Below are positions 26,070 through 33,881 of a stretch of 36,368 bases of DNA, one piece after another. A program made the translations under genes and the position numbers. Location: positions 1 to 36,368 of the forward strand of contig JAEULQ010000040.1 in NCBI GenBank assembly GCA_016792685.1, given 5' to 3'. This stretch comes from Tabrizicola sp. (GTDB lineage Bacteria > Pseudomonadota > Alphaproteobacteria > Rhodobacterales > Rhodobacteraceae). The notes under the pieces were generated by a model. That model worked only from the letters and a program-made list of their open reading frames with translations, did not search any database and was not told where the DNA came from. Position 1 is the stretch's first letter. Every line of letters starts with the position of its first letter.

Positions 26070-26528
26070 ATGCAACTTCGCGACCGCCTGCAGGTGGCTC
26101 TCAAGGATGCCATGAAAGCGAAGGAGGCGGACCGCCTCTCGACGTTGCGCCTGATCAATGCCGCCATCAAGGATCGCGAAATCGCCGTGCGGGGCGAGGC
26201 CGATGCCGTCGAGGTGGGCGAGCCGGAAATCCTGCAGATCATGGGCAAGATGGTGAAGCAGCGCCAGGAATCGGCCCGCGCCTATGAAGAAGGCGGGCGC
26301 CTGGAGCTGGCCGAAAAGGAACTGAAGGAAATCGGGGTCATCCAGGAGTTCCTGCCGCGTCAGATGGACGAAGCCGAGATCGCCACAGCCATTGATGCCG
26401 CAGTGGCCGAGACCGGCGCTGCATCGATCCGCGATGTGGGCAAGGTGATGGCAGCACTGAAGGGGCGGTTCACCGGCCAGATGGATTTCGGCGCCGTGGG
26501 GGCGCTGGTGAAGGCCCGGCTGAGCTAG
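26070..26528 (+). CDS. GatB/YqeY domain-containing protein
   Basis: A 152-residue YqeY protein, the tRNA-binding tail-like domain of amidotransferase GatB found as a stand-alone protein. Visible are QLRDRLQVALKDAMKAKEADRLSTLRLINAAIKDREI, EIGVIQEFLPRQM and the C-terminal DVGKVMAALKGRFTGQMDFGAVGALVK. Its function in bacteria is not settled; a role in tRNA-dependent amide aminoacylation is inferred from the domain only. Start at 26070 has GGGGAA about 10 bases upstream; earlier in-frame starts (TTG 26031, ATG 26049) are less likely, as the family begins with the LRDRL helix. It stands alone, divergent from carA. Confidence 0.93.
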   Translation: MQLRDRLQVALKDAMKAKEADRLSTLRLINAAIKDREIAVRGEADAVEVGEPEILQIMGKMVKQRQESARAYEEGGRLELAEKELKEIGVIQEFLPRQMDEAEIATAIDAAVAETGAASIRDVGKVMAALKGRFTGQMDFGAVGALVKARLS

Positions 26529-26559
26529 GCGTTTCGACGCCGGACCAGCCTATCAAGCA

Positions 26560-27045
26560 CTATCGAGGTCGTCCCAGCCGCGAGCGCAGATCGTCGGCAA
26601 GCGCGACGCGTTCTTCTTCCGACAGAAAGGCGCCAAGCTCGACAGCGCGGCCGTCGCCCTTCAGCGTCAGGTAATTCGGCACCGGTCCGCCGGTTTCGTG
26701 CAAGGTCGCCTCAACCCAGTAGGGGTTGGCTTCCCATTCCTGCCGCAAGCCTTTCGGCCCAAGACGGACAAGCTGCAGCCGGTCGGGGCCAAGATGAAGC
26801 ACTTCCAGGATGTCACGGTCGCGGCCATTCTTTCTGAGCGCAAACCAGATTGCCCAGATCGCACCGAGCAGGAAGGGAAGCAGTGCCCAGAGGATCGGAT
26901 TGCCAAGTAGCCCGATCAGGGGCAGGGCGATCAGAGTGGCGGTCGCGCCGATGAACCAGACAAAGCCGCGCTGGCTGAGCGAGCGGTGCGGCCAGAGCTG
27001 CAGGCGGTCCTCGCCGCCTTCGGGGGGAAGCCATTCATAGGGCAT
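26560..27045 (-). CDS. DUF2244 membrane protein
   Basis: A 161-residue inner-membrane protein. An N-terminal soluble piece (about 1-25: MPYEWLPPEGGEDRLQLWPHRSLS) leads to two adjacent hydrophobic segments at about 27-65 (GFVWFIGATATLIALPLIGL, LWALLPFLLGAIWAIWFAL). A cytosolic C-terminal half of about 95 residues follows, with RLQLVRLGPKGLRQEW and NYLTLKGDGRAVELGAFLSEEERVAL. The layout, with NGRDRDILEVLHL after the hairpin, fits DUF2244, which is common in alphaproteobacteria next to cytochrome oxidase genes but of unknown function. ATG 27045 is preferred to the TTG at 27051. ctaD lies two genes upstream on the same strand. Confidence 0.85.
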   Translation of the reverse strand: MPYEWLPPEGGEDRLQLWPHRSLSQRGFVWFIGATATLIALPLIGLLGNPILWALLPFLLGAIWAIWFALRKNGRDRDILEVLHLGPDRLQLVRLGPKGLRQEWEANPYWVEATLHETGGPVPNYLTLKGDGRAVELGAFLSEEERVALADDLRSRLGRPR

Positions 27046-27174
27046 GCGCAAAGTCTAAGGCGGTCTTTGCGAAAGGAAATGCTCCTCGTAAGACTGCGTC
27101 CCCTCGTCGCGGTTGAGGGCGTTCGGTTGGGTCGCGTTGAACGGTCAAGGAACGAAGCGCTGGCCCCGCGGGCC

Positions 27175-28125
27175 TCAGCGGGCAAGCGCGTCCAGGAAGG
27201 CGGTAAAGGCCGTGCGATAGGCGCCCGGATCCTCGGCATAGGAGCCGAGGTGATCTGCCTTGGTCCAATGCGTCACGGTCACGCCGGTCCGCCCTTCGGC
27301 CAGTGCCTGCGATGGCGCGGCTGGTACGATCCGGTCGGCTGCACCATGGGCAATGAAAAGCGGACCCGGGAAGGACTGGAACACCTCGGCCACCTCGGCC
27401 CGTTCCAACGGCAGACCGGTCAGCCAGGGTAAAAGCAGTTCGGCCGTGCGGGCCATCGGACCGTACAGGGGGCGGCCACTTTGTTCAGCGAGATGGCCGA
27501 CGACGGCACGGAAGCTGATCGCCGGGCTGTCCAGCGCGACAGCGCTGATCCGCTGTGCTAGCGGGCTTTGCATAAGGAACTGTCCGAGGACGGCCCCGCC
27601 CATGGATTCGGCCACGACCAGCACGCCGGGGCCAGTGTCCGAGGGCGCCATGTAGGCAACGGCGGCTTCAAGATCGGGCCATTCCAGCAGGCCAAAGGCA
27701 TAGCGGCCTTCCGGCGACGGCGGGGCGGATGGGTCGTTGCGGTAGCTGACCAGAAGCACCGACCAGCCGGCCTCATGCAGGATCGAAAGGTGGCGATAGC
27801 CGTCCTCGCGGGCGCCCGCGATGCCATGGACATAGATCGCACGGCCCTTCTCGGTGCCCGCGGCAGGCACGAGCCAGGCTTCGGCCGGTCCCAGCTGCGT
27901 TTCGATCGAGACGGCCTGATACGGCAGCGACAGCGCCTGCAGCGGATCGCCGCGGTAGCCGAGGGCAAGCGGGTCGGTGGGCGGCTCGGCCGTGGCAAGC
28001 AGGGCCGAGATTGGGCCGGTCTTCAGAAGTCCGGCTGTCGTGTGGGCCAGAAAGTAGCCGGCGATCCCGACATAGCCCAGCAGGGCAAGGAACAGGAGCA
28101 CGACGACAAAGAACACGATACGCAT
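27175..28125 (-). CDS. Membrane-anchored alpha/beta hydrolase
   Basis: A 316-residue serine hydrolase. One N-terminal membrane segment (MRIVFFVVVLLFLALLGYVG) anchors a domain that probably faces the periplasm. The oxyanion region is YVHGIAGAREDG, the nucleophile elbow is VAESMGGAVLG (Ser), the acid is the Asp of GAADRIVPA, and the catalytic His lies in KADHLGSYAED. This is the BAAT/DLH-like alpha/beta hydrolase layout. The substrate is unknown. The ATG at 28125 has a purine-rich site upstream. It lies just after the ctaD terminator, so it is probably transcribed on its own. Confidence 0.85.
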   Translation of the reverse strand: MRIVFFVVVLLFLALLGYVGIAGYFLAHTTAGLLKTGPISALLATAEPPTDPLALGYRGDPLQALSLPYQAVSIETQLGPAEAWLVPAAGTEKGRAIYVHGIAGAREDGYRHLSILHEAGWSVLLVSYRNDPSAPPSPEGRYAFGLLEWPDLEAAVAYMAPSDTGPGVLVVAESMGGAVLGQFLMQSPLAQRISAVALDSPAISFRAVVGHLAEQSGRPLYGPMARTAELLLPWLTGLPLERAEVAEVFQSFPGPLFIAHGAADRIVPAAPSQALAEGRTGVTVTHWTKADHLGSYAEDPGAYRTAFTAFLDALAR

Positions 28126-28152
28126 CGAAGCCTCCCAGGTAGCGGAAAAGGA

Positions 28153-28186
28153 AAGGCCCCGGGCAGCAAGTGCAACCCGGGGCCTT
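28153..28186 (-). terminator. Rho-independent terminator of ctaD
   Basis: An 11-base perfect stem AAGGCCCCGGG / CCCGGGGCCTT with a 12-base loop. Read on the minus strand it is followed by TCCTTTTCC. It lies 17 bases past the ctaD stop. Confidence 0.85.
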
Positions 28187-28202
28187 GGAGTCGGTCAGCC
28201 GC

Positions 28203-29882
28203 TTAGTGTGCGTGGCTGCGGTCCCAGTCCTCGCGCTTCGGCAGCTGCTCGAACGTGTGTTCGGGCGGCGGCGAGGGCAGGGTCCATTCCAGCGTGTCGG
28301 CGTATTCGTTCCAGTAGTTGTTCTCGGTCACGCGACGGCCCCACATCAGCGTGTAGAACACGATGCCGATGAAGAACACGAAGGACGAGAAGGCAAGGAA
28401 CGCGCCGATCGAGGACCACCAGTTCCAGTAGGCAAAGGCCTCCGGGTAGTCGATGTAGCGGCGCGGCATGCCCTGGCGGCCCAGGAAGTGCTGCGGGAAG
28501 AAGGTGAGGTTCGAACCGATGAACATCATCCAGAAGTGCAGCTTGCCCGCCCATTCCGGGTACTGGCGGCCCGACATCTTGCCGATCCAGAAGTAGACCC
28601 CGGCGAAGATCCCGAAGACGGCGCCCAGCGACATCACATAGTGGAAGTGGGCCACGACATAGTAGGTGTCATGGTAGGCACGGTCCACCGGCGCCTGCGA
28701 CAGGACAATCCCGGTCACGCCGCCGACGGTGAAGAGGAAGAGGAAGCCGAAGGCCCAGAGCATCGGGGTCTTGAACTCCACGGACCCGCCCCAGATCGTC
28801 GCGATCCAGGAGAAGATCTTCACCCCGGTTGGCACCGCGATGACCATGGTGGCGAGCATGAAGTAGCTCTGCTGGGTCAGCGACATCCCGGCGGTGTACA
28901 TGTGGTGGGCCCAGACGACGAAGCCGAGAACGCCGATCGCCACCATCGCGTAGACCATCGGCAGGTAGCCGAAGATGGGCTTGCGGGCGAAGGTCGCGAT
29001 GACCTGAGAGATGATCCCGAAGGCCGGGATGATGATGATGTAGACTTCCGGGTGGCCAAAGAACCACAGGATGTGCTGGTACAGGACCGGGTCACCGCCA
29101 CCCGAGGGGGTGAAGAAGGTGGTGCCGAAGTTGCGGTCGGTCAGCAGCATGGTGATCGCGCCGGCCAGAACCGGCAGCGCCAGCAGGATCAGCCAGGCGG
29201 TTACGAAGATCGACCAGCCGAAGAGCGGCACCTTGTGCAGCGTCATGCCGGGGGCACGCATGTTGAGGAAGGTCGTGATCATGTTGATCGCGCCGAGGAT
29301 CGAGGAGGCACCCGACAGGTGGACGGCGAAGATCGCCAGGTCCATCGCATAGCCGCCTTCGGCCGTGGTGGTCAGCGGCGGGTAGAGCACCCAGCCCACG
29401 CCCGCGCCCGGCCCGAGGTCACCGCCGCCGCCCGGTGCGAGCATCGAAGCCACGCCAAGCGAGGTCCCGGCGACATAAAGCCAGAACGAGAGGTTGTTCA
29501 TCCGGGGGAAGGCCATGTCCGGAGCACCGATCTGCAGCGGCATGAAGTAGTTACCGAAGCCGCCGAAGAGCGCGGGAATGACGACGAAGAACATCATCAG
29601 GACGCCGTGATAGGTGATCATCACGTTCCAGAGGTGCCCGTTCGGAGTGCAGACATCCGCCGAGGCCACGAAACGCGCGCCCTCCTGGCACATGTACTGG
29701 ACGCCGGGGTGCATCAGCTCCATCCGCATGTAGAGCGTGAAGATGACCGAGATCAGGCCGACGAGACCGCCGACAAAGAGATAGAGGATCCCGATATCCT
29801 TGTGGTTGGTCGACATGAACCAGCGGGTGAAAAACCCAGGTCTGTGATGCTCGTCGTGGCCGTGGATGGCTGCGTCCGCCAT
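28203..29882 (-). CDS. ctaD: Cytochrome c oxidase subunit I (aa3-type)
   Basis: Heme-copper oxidase catalytic subunit of 559 residues and 12 membrane helices, in the inner membrane; it reduces O2 to water and pumps protons. The low-spin heme a ligand is in [10 protein letters not shown]. The CuB ligands and cross-linked tyrosine are WFFGHPEVY and [10 protein letters not shown]. Heme a3 and a ligands are in [10 protein letters not shown]. The D-pathway [21 protein letters not shown] and K-pathway ([16 protein letters not shown]) segments are present, so it is type A1. The ATG at 29882 ([13 protein letters not shown]) has a purine-rich site upstream. The other subunit genes (ctaC, ctaE) are not in the window; the cytochrome c gene is next to it. 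Confidence 0.98.
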   Translation of the reverse strand: MADAAIHGHDEHHRPGFFTRWFMSTNHKDIGILYLFVGGLVGLISVIFTLYMRMELMHPGVQYMCQEGARFVASADVCTPNGHLWNVMITYHGVLMMFFVVIPALFGGFGNYFMPLQIGAPDMAFPRMNNLSFWLYVAGTSLGVASMLAPGGGGDLGPGAGVGWVLYPPLTTTAEGGYAMDLAIFAVHLSGASSILGAINMITTFLNMRAPGMTLHKVPLFGWSIFVTAWLILLALPVLAGAITMLLTDRNFGTTFFTPSGGGDPVLYQHILWFFGHPEVYIIIIPAFGIISQVIATFARKPIFGYLPMVYAMVAIGVLGFVVWAHHMYTAGMSLTQQSYFMLATMVIAVPTGVKIFSWIATIWGGSVEFKTPMLWAFGFLFLFTVGGVTGIVLSQAPVDRAYHDTYYVVAHFHYVMSLGAVFGIFAGVYFWIGKMSGRQYPEWAGKLHFWMMFIGSNLTFFPQHFLGRQGMPRRYIDYPEAFAYWNWWSSIGAFLAFSSFVFFIGIVFYTLMWGRRVTENNYWNEYADTLEWTLPSPPPEHTFEQLPKREDWDRSHAH

Positions 29883-29961
29883 TGGCGTCTCCCGCTTTGG
29901 TCGTTCCCGTCAGTCCGGATTACCGGCCAAGACTGGCCAGCCCGGTTTCCTTGTGTCCCCG

Positions 29962-29990
29962 TCTTTAGCCAAGCCCGGTCAAGGTCGCAA
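29962..29990 (-). promoter_or_regulatory. Candidate promoter of ctaD
   Basis: Minus strand: -35 TTGCGA (29985-29990), 17-base spacer, -10 TAAAGA (29962-29967), about 75 bases before the ctaD ATG. It suggests ctaD is not simply read through from the cytochrome c gene. Confidence 0.45.
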
Positions 29991-30036
29991 TGCATGACTT
30001 TGCCGCAGGGGGCAGAAATCGCGGCAGAAATGGAAA

Positions 30037-30065
30037 GGGCGCGACCCTGGATGGGGATCGCGCCC
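30037..30065 (-). terminator. Probable terminator of the cytochrome c gene
   Basis: An 8-base perfect stem GGGCGCGA / TCGCGCCC, with a possible 3-base inner extension. Read on the minus strand it is followed by TTTCCATTTC, about 37 bases past the cytochrome c stop. Confidence 0.7.
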
Positions 30066-30101
30066 GGAAACCTGCCCGGAATGGGCAGTCTGAATGATGG
30101 A

Positions 30102-30512
30102 TTACTGCGAGACGGAGGCGAGATAGGCCGCAACATCCTCGCCGCCAGCGGCCAGCTTGAAGGACATCTTGGACTTGGCCGCATCGTCACCCAGCGCGGA
30201 CTTCAGATAGTCCGTCGGGTTCGCCACATAGGCGGCAAAGGTTGCCTCATCCCAGACCGCCCCGGTCGCGCCAAGGGCGGCCAGCGACTCGCCATAGGTG
30301 AAGTCGGGGTCCGCGCCCACGCCCCGTCCGATGATCCCGTAAAGGTTCGGGCCGGTGCGGCCACCCTTCTGGATCTCGGTGCCGTCGGGAGCGATGACCG
30401 AATGGCAGGCCTTGCACTTCTTGAACGCCTCCTCGCCCGCGGCCGGGTCGCCGGCAAAGGCCGGGGCCGCCATAGCAGCGGCAGTGACGGCAAGAAGGAT
30501 GAACTTCGTCAT
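30102..30512 (-). CDS. cycA: Periplasmic class I cytochrome c (c2/c-550 type)
   Basis: A 136-residue precursor: the signal peptide MTKFILLAVTAAAMAAPAFA is cut before GDPAAG. It then has heme attachment CKACH (KKCKACHSV), the RTGPNLYGIIGR segment, and the axial Met in KSKMSFKL. The length and the ADPDFTYGES region fit cytochrome c2/c-550, which carries electrons from bc1 to oxidase. In Paracoccus denitrificans the c-550 gene cycA also lies upstream of a ctaD gene (from memory), so the neighbourhood supports both the call and the symbol. A terminator follows it, and ctaD seems to have its own promoter. Confidence 0.88.
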   Translation of the reverse strand: MTKFILLAVTAAAMAAPAFAGDPAAGEEAFKKCKACHSVIAPDGTEIQKGGRTGPNLYGIIGRGVGADPDFTYGESLAALGATGAVWDEATFAAYVANPTDYLKSALGDDAAKSKMSFKLAAGGEDVAAYLASVSQ

Positions 30513-30614
30513 GATGTCCTCTCATGTATCGGTGCGCAGTCTTGCGCTCCCACGACCGGAAGATGGGGGTGTGTGCAATTGATATGCAATAGCATCCTGC
30601 TGCTATGCGACATC

Positions 30615-31274
30615 TTACGTGGGGCAAACACCCTGAAACCGCCGTGAAAAGGTCGCCATGAGCGCGGCATCAAGGTCCGCCATGGTCACTGGCAAGCCAA
30701 GGTCAACCAAACTTGTCACCCCATGGTCACGGATCCCGCAGGGGATGATTCCGTCGAAATGGCTGAGGTCCGGCTCGACGTTGATCGAGATCCCGTGGAA
30801 GCTGACCCAGCGGCGGAGCTTGATGCCGATGGCGGCAATCTTGTCTTCGGCCGGTTTTCCGTCAGGGCCGATGCGGTCGGGCCGTGTCACCCAGACGCCC
30901 ACGCGGCCGTCGCGGATCTCGCCCTTGACGTTGAATTCGGCCAGCGTGTCGATGACCCAGCGTTCAAGCTCGCGCACGAAGCAGCGGACATCACCGCCGC
31001 GCGCCTTCACGTCAAGCATGGTGTAGATCACCCGCTGGCCCGGCCCGTGATAGGTGTATTGGCCGCCCCGGCCCACCGGGTAGACCGGGAAACGGTCGGG
31101 TTGGACAAGATCTTCGGGCCTGGCTGACGTGCCGGCGGTGTAAAGCGGCGGGTGTTCCAGCAGCCAGATCGCCTCGCCCGCGCGGCCTTCGTTCATGGCG
31201 GCGACATGTGCCTCCATCGCGGCAAGCGTCTCGGGGTAGGGGGCGAGCCCCGGAATATGGATCCAGTCAACCAT
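30615..31274 (-). CDS. lipB: Octanoyl-[ACP]:protein N-octanoyltransferase
   Basis: LipB moves octanoyl from acyl carrier protein to the lipoyl domains of dehydrogenase complexes and the glycine cleavage H-protein, the first step of lipoate assembly. At 219 residues the length is normal. Signatures are [33 protein letters not shown], the catalytic Lys in [15 protein letters not shown] and the catalytic Cys in IIPCGI. The ATG at 31274 overlaps the soxR stop by 8 bases, so it is translated from the soxR mRNA. LipA is not in the window. The gene ends about 100 bases before the divergently ordered cytochrome region. Confidence 0.96.
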   Translation of the reverse strand: MVDWIHIPGLAPYPETLAAMEAHVAAMNEGRAGEAIWLLEHPPLYTAGTSARPEDLVQPDRFPVYPVGRGGQYTYHGPGQRVIYTMLDVKARGGDVRCFVRELERWVIDTLAEFNVKGEIRDGRVGVWVTRPDRIGPDGKPAEDKIAAIGIKLRRWVSFHGISINVEPDLSHFDGIIPCGIRDHGVTSLVDLGLPVTMADLDAALMATFSRRFQGVCPT

Positions 31275-31725
31275 CGGTTCCCTCGGGCCGGTCGCCCATC
31301 AGATAGCGTGGGCCCTGGCCCTTTCGGGCAGCCCAGTCCTCGGGGTTATAGAGCGAACATTTGTCGAGTGACAGGCAGCCGCAGCCGATACAGCCGTCCA
31401 GCTTGTCCGAGAGCGCCTGCAATGCAGCGATCCGCTCGGCGATCCTGTTGCGAAATCCTGTGGCGATCCGCTCCCAGTCCTGCCGATCCGGTGCGCGGTC
31501 GGCGGGAAGGGTCGCGAGATGCCCGGCGATCTCGGCCAGGGGAAAGCCCAGCCGCTGGGCGATCAGCGCAAAGGAAAGTCGCCGCAAGTCCGACCTCCCA
31601 TAGCGCCGATGGCCCCCCTGATTGCGCAGGGGGCGCACGATTCCATGCGTTTCGTAAAAGCGGATGGCCGAGACGGCGAGACCCGAACGGTTTGCCAGTT
31701 CCCCGATCGTGAGACCCTGATGCAT
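31267..31725 (-). CDS. soxR: Redox-sensitive transcriptional activator SoxR
   Basis: A 152-residue MerR-family regulator. The N-terminal HTH ([21 protein letters not shown]) and wing region [17 protein letters not shown] are followed by a dimerization helix and the [2Fe-2S] cluster motif [12 protein letters not shown], spaced C-x2-C-x-C-x5-C as in SoxR. In non-enteric bacteria SoxR senses redox-active compounds and switches on a few efflux or detoxification genes rather than soxS. The ATG at 31725 has AAGGAAAA upstream; the frame continues upstream across the operator, so the longer version is rejected. A perfect SoxR box sits 16 bases before it. The 3' end overlaps lipB. Confidence 0.95.
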   Translation of the reverse strand: MHQGLTIGELANRSGLAVSAIRFYETHGIVRPLRNQGGHRRYGRSDLRRLSFALIAQRLGFPLAEIAGHLATLPADRAPDRQDWERIATGFRNRIAERIAALQALSDKLDGCIGCGCLSLDKCSLYNPEDWAARKGQGPRYLMGDRPEGTDG

Positions 31726-31740
31726 GCAGATTTTCCTTGA

Positions 31741-31758
31741 TCTCAAGTTAACTTGAGA
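31741..31758. promoter_or_regulatory. soxR operator: SoxR box between soxR and the VOC gene
   Basis: An 18-base perfect palindrome TCTCAAGTTAACTTGAGA (31741-31758). Its core CTCAAGTTAACTTGAG matches the E. coli SoxR site at soxS. It lies between a -35-like TTGATC (31737-31742) and a TTACAC/TACACG -10-like element (31761-31767) with an over-long spacer of about 18-19 bases, as expected for SoxR-activated promoters. Confidence 0.92.
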
Positions 31759-31828
31759 AATTACACGACGAGTCGCCAGAAGCAAGCGCGGCCGTCCTGG
31801 CCCGCAGAATCTTGAGATGGAGATTTCG

Positions 31829-32206
31829 ATGGCACGACTTGAGCATGTGAATGTCACGGTCTCGGACCCCGATGCAGCAGCGGCGGTTCTGTGTTCGCTC
31901 TTCGATTGGAAGGTTCGCTGGGCCGGTCCTGGCATGACCACCGGCAGGACAGTGCATGTCGGCGACGATTCGTCCTATGTCGCCCTGTTCAGCTATGGAG
32001 GACCCGAAGCGATGCAGCAGCAGAGTCATCGGACGCGCGGTGGGCTGAACCATATCGCGGTGGTGGTCGATGACCTTGAGGCAACTGAAGCCCGGGTCAA
32101 GCGCGCCGGATTTGTGCCGGAAAACCACGCGGATTACGAGCCGGGGCGGCGGTTCTACTTTGTCGAGGGCAACGGAATCGAGATCGAAGTGGTGTCCTAC
32201 GCCTGA
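31829..32206 (+). CDS. VOC (glyoxalase/bleomycin-resistance) family protein
   Basis: A 125-residue vicinal-oxygen-chelate protein. The first betaalphabetabetabeta unit begins RLEHVNVTVSDPDAA, where His5 is a metal-ligand position. The second begins GLNHIAVVVDDLEATEARVKRAG and ends RRFYFVEGNGIEIEVVSY with the last-ligand Glu. Members include glyoxalase I-like lyases, dioxygenases and drug-binding resistance proteins; the fold alone does not say which. Start at 31829 has GGAG at 6 bases distance, better than ATG 31817. It is divergent from soxR across a SoxR box, so redox-active or electrophilic compounds are likely inducers or substrates, as inference. A weak terminator follows. Confidence 0.9.
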   Translation: MARLEHVNVTVSDPDAAAAVLCSLFDWKVRWAGPGMTTGRTVHVGDDSSYVALFSYGGPEAMQQQSHRTRGGLNHIAVVVDDLEATEARVKRAGFVPENHADYEPGRRFYFVEGNGIEIEVVSYA

Positions 32207-32252
32207 GGCAGGGGCCCAAGCGGCACGACCACGAGGCCGAAGCACCGCAAGC

Positions 32253-32275
32253 GCGAAAAAGCCCCTTTTCTTCGC
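32253..32275 (+). terminator. Possible terminator after the VOC gene
   Basis: GCGAA pairs with TTCGC around an inner AAA/TTT with a CCCC-containing loop (gcgaaaaagccccttttc then ttcgc). It is AT-rich inside and weak, and lies 47 bases past the stop. Confidence 0.45.
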
Positions 32276-32319
32276 CAGAGACTGTCGCTAGATAGCGGGC
32301 GTCCGAAACTGGACCACAT

Positions 32320-32406
32320 GCGGATGTGGCGGAATTGGTAGACGCGCAGCGTTGAGGTCGCTGTTCCTTAACCGGAGTGAAAGTTCGAGTCTTTTCATCC
32401 GCACCA
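32320..32406 (+). tRNA. tRNA-Leu (anticodon GAG)
   Basis: An 87-base tRNA. The acceptor GCGGATG (32320-32326) pairs with CATCCGC (32396-32402); discriminator A and encoded CCA end at 32406. The D-arm reads TGGCGGAATTGGTAGAC. The anticodon stem is CAGCG/CGCTG (32347-32351 and 32359-32363) around loop TTGAGGT, anticodon GAG at 32354-32356. A long class II variable arm (32364-32378) is as expected for leucine. The T-arm is GAAAG/CTTTT with loop TTCGAGT; its stem is unusually AT-rich with a G-T pair. Confidence 0.95.
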
Positions 32407-32426
32407 TGGTCCTGCCGGACAAAGCA

Positions 32427-32458
32427 AAGGGCGCGAGGGCGAAAGCCTTCGCGCCCTT
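32427..32458 (+). terminator. Terminator of the tRNA-Leu transcript
   Basis: A 10-base perfect stem AAGGGCGCGA / TCGCGCCCTT (32427-32436 and 32449-32458) extended by four more pairs to a GAAA tetraloop, followed by CGCCTTTCT. It lies 20 bases after the tRNA. Confidence 0.85.
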
Positions 32459-32706
32459 CGCCTTTCTGACGGTTGTTTGGAGCCGCTTCTGTCGGAAACC
32501 TTCCTGTTCTTCACCTCAACGCAGTCGAATTAACCGGCAAAGGGCCCGAAAACTGCCCGCTTTTCCCGCCAGAGCCACCTGGTGCCATTGTTGGAGGCGG
32601 ACTGGTCCTAGTTGGGGGAAATTGTGCGTTGCATTGCAGGCCCGGTTTCGCTTTAGTCGGTGCAAGTGAGAAGGCGCACAGCGCCCGAGCCATCAGGGAG
32701 ACACGG
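32459..32706. other. Intergenic region before the ABC transporter operon
   Basis: About 250 bases, somewhat AT-richer than the genes. It contains a candidate sigma70 promoter at 32629-32657: -35 TTGCAT (32629-32634), 17-base spacer, -10 TTTAGT (32652-32657). That lies about 50 bases before the GTG at 32707, leaving room for a short leader. The remaining upstream 170 bases hold no gene or clear repeat. Confidence 0.45.
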
Positions 32707-33807
32707 GTGACGGTTGAGCCCCGCAACGACGCTTTCGTCGCGTTTGAGCACGTCCAGAAGAGCTATGACGGCGTAAGCCTGGTCGTAAAGGATTTGAACC
32801 TTTCCATTGCGAAAGGCGAGTTCCTGACCATGCTCGGACCCTCGGGATCGGGCAAGACCACATGCCTGATGATGCTCGCGGGCTTCGAAACCGCCACCCA
32901 TGGCGAGATCAAGCTGGATGGCGTGAACATCAACCAGGTCCCGCCGCACAAGCGTGGGATCGGGATGGTGTTCCAGAACTACGCGCTTTTCCCGCATATG
33001 ACCGTGGGCGAAAACCTGGCCTTCCCGCTGGAAGTGCGCGGCATGGGCAAGGATGAGCGCGAATCGAAGATCAAGCGTGCGCTGGACATGGTGCAGATGG
33101 GCGCCTTCGCGAACCGCCGGCCGGCGCAGCTTTCAGGCGGACAACAGCAGCGGATCGCCTTGGCACGTGCGCTAGTCTTTGACCCAAAGCTCGTGCTGAT
33201 GGACGAGCCTCTGGGTGCCTTGGACAAGCAGTTGCGCGAACACATGCAGTTCGAGATCAAGCACCTGCATGAATCCCTGGGGATCACCGTCGTCTATGTC
33301 ACCCATGATCAGGGCGAGGCCCTGACCATGTCCGACCGGATCGCCGTCTTCAACGATGGCCGCATCCAGCAGCTCGCCCCGCCCTCGGACCTCTACGAAC
33401 GCCCCGAAAACAGCTTCGTCGCCCAGTTCATCGGCGAGAACAACAAGCTGCCCGGCGTGATCGAGGAGCTGACCGGCGACAAGGCCCTTGTGCGGCTGAC
33501 GACCGGAGAACTGATCGACGCGACGGCCGTCAATGCCCGCGAGAAGGGTGGCAAGACGCTGGTGTCGATCCGCCCCGAACGGGTGGAGTTCAAGCCCGAG
33601 ATGATGCCCGCCGGCGCCCATACGATCGACGCCGAGGTGATCGAGGTGATCTACATGGGCGACATCCTGCGGGCCGTCCTCAAGGTCGCCGGAACCGATG
33701 ATTTCGTGATGAAGATGCGCAACACGCTGTGGCAGACCAAGCTTGCCCCCGGCCAGAAGATCAAGGTGGGCTGGCATCCCCAGGATGCCCGCGCGCTCGA
33801 CCCCTGA
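32707..33807 (+). CDS. Polyamine-type ABC importer ATPase
   Basis: A 366-residue ATP-binding subunit of a spermidine/putrescine (PotA-like) importer. The nucleotide domain has Walker A GPSGSGKTT, Q-loop VFQNYALFPHMTV, signature LSGGQQQRIALARAL, Walker B LVLMDEPLGALD and switch His VYVTHDQGEAL. The C-terminal ~120 residues form a TOBE-type regulatory domain (VSIRPERVEF, VIYMGDILRAVLKV). It acts on the cytoplasmic face with the two permeases. The GTG at 32707 is supported by AGGGAG upstream and begins TVEPRNDAFVAFEHV; the frame upstream is open but has no ribosome site. Substrate is inferred from subfamily only. Confidence 0.93.
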   Translation: MTVEPRNDAFVAFEHVQKSYDGVSLVVKDLNLSIAKGEFLTMLGPSGSGKTTCLMMLAGFETATHGEIKLDGVNINQVPPHKRGIGMVFQNYALFPHMTVGENLAFPLEVRGMGKDERESKIKRALDMVQMGAFANRRPAQLSGGQQQRIALARALVFDPKLVLMDEPLGALDKQLREHMQFEIKHLHESLGITVVYVTHDQGEALTMSDRIAVFNDGRIQQLAPPSDLYERPENSFVAQFIGENNKLPGVIEELTGDKALVRLTTGELIDATAVNAREKGGKTLVSIRPERVEFKPEMMPAGAHTIDAEVIEVIYMGDILRAVLKVAGTDDFVMKMRNTLWQTKLAPGQKIKVGWHPQDARALDP

Positions 33808-33814
33808 TGCCGTG

Positions 33815-33834
33815 CGGGGGGCAGGCGTCCCCCG
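33815..33834 (+). promoter_or_regulatory. Small intergenic hairpin between ATPase and binding-protein genes
   Basis: CGGGGG pairs with CCCCCG (33815-33820 and 33829-33834) around an 8-base loop, 7 bases past the ATPase stop. No T-tract. It may stabilise mRNA ends. Confidence 0.35.
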
Positions 33835-33881
33835 GTCGGAAAAGAGCAATGAGACTAAAGTTCAACCTAGGGAGCTTGCGA

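Noticed and set aside
30560-30610. FNR-like box (ttgatatgcaatag) upstream of the cytochrome c gene
   Set aside because: Only one half resembles TTGAT; the second half and the 4-base spacing of TTGAT-N4-ATCAA do not fit.
28170-30647. 825-codon open frame on the plus strand, antisense to ctaD and the cytochrome c gene
   Set aside because: It mirrors ctaD codons; its Asp/Arg/Glu/His-rich low-complexity translation is the usual shadow of a GC-rich membrane-protein gene. CtaD on the other strand is unambiguous.
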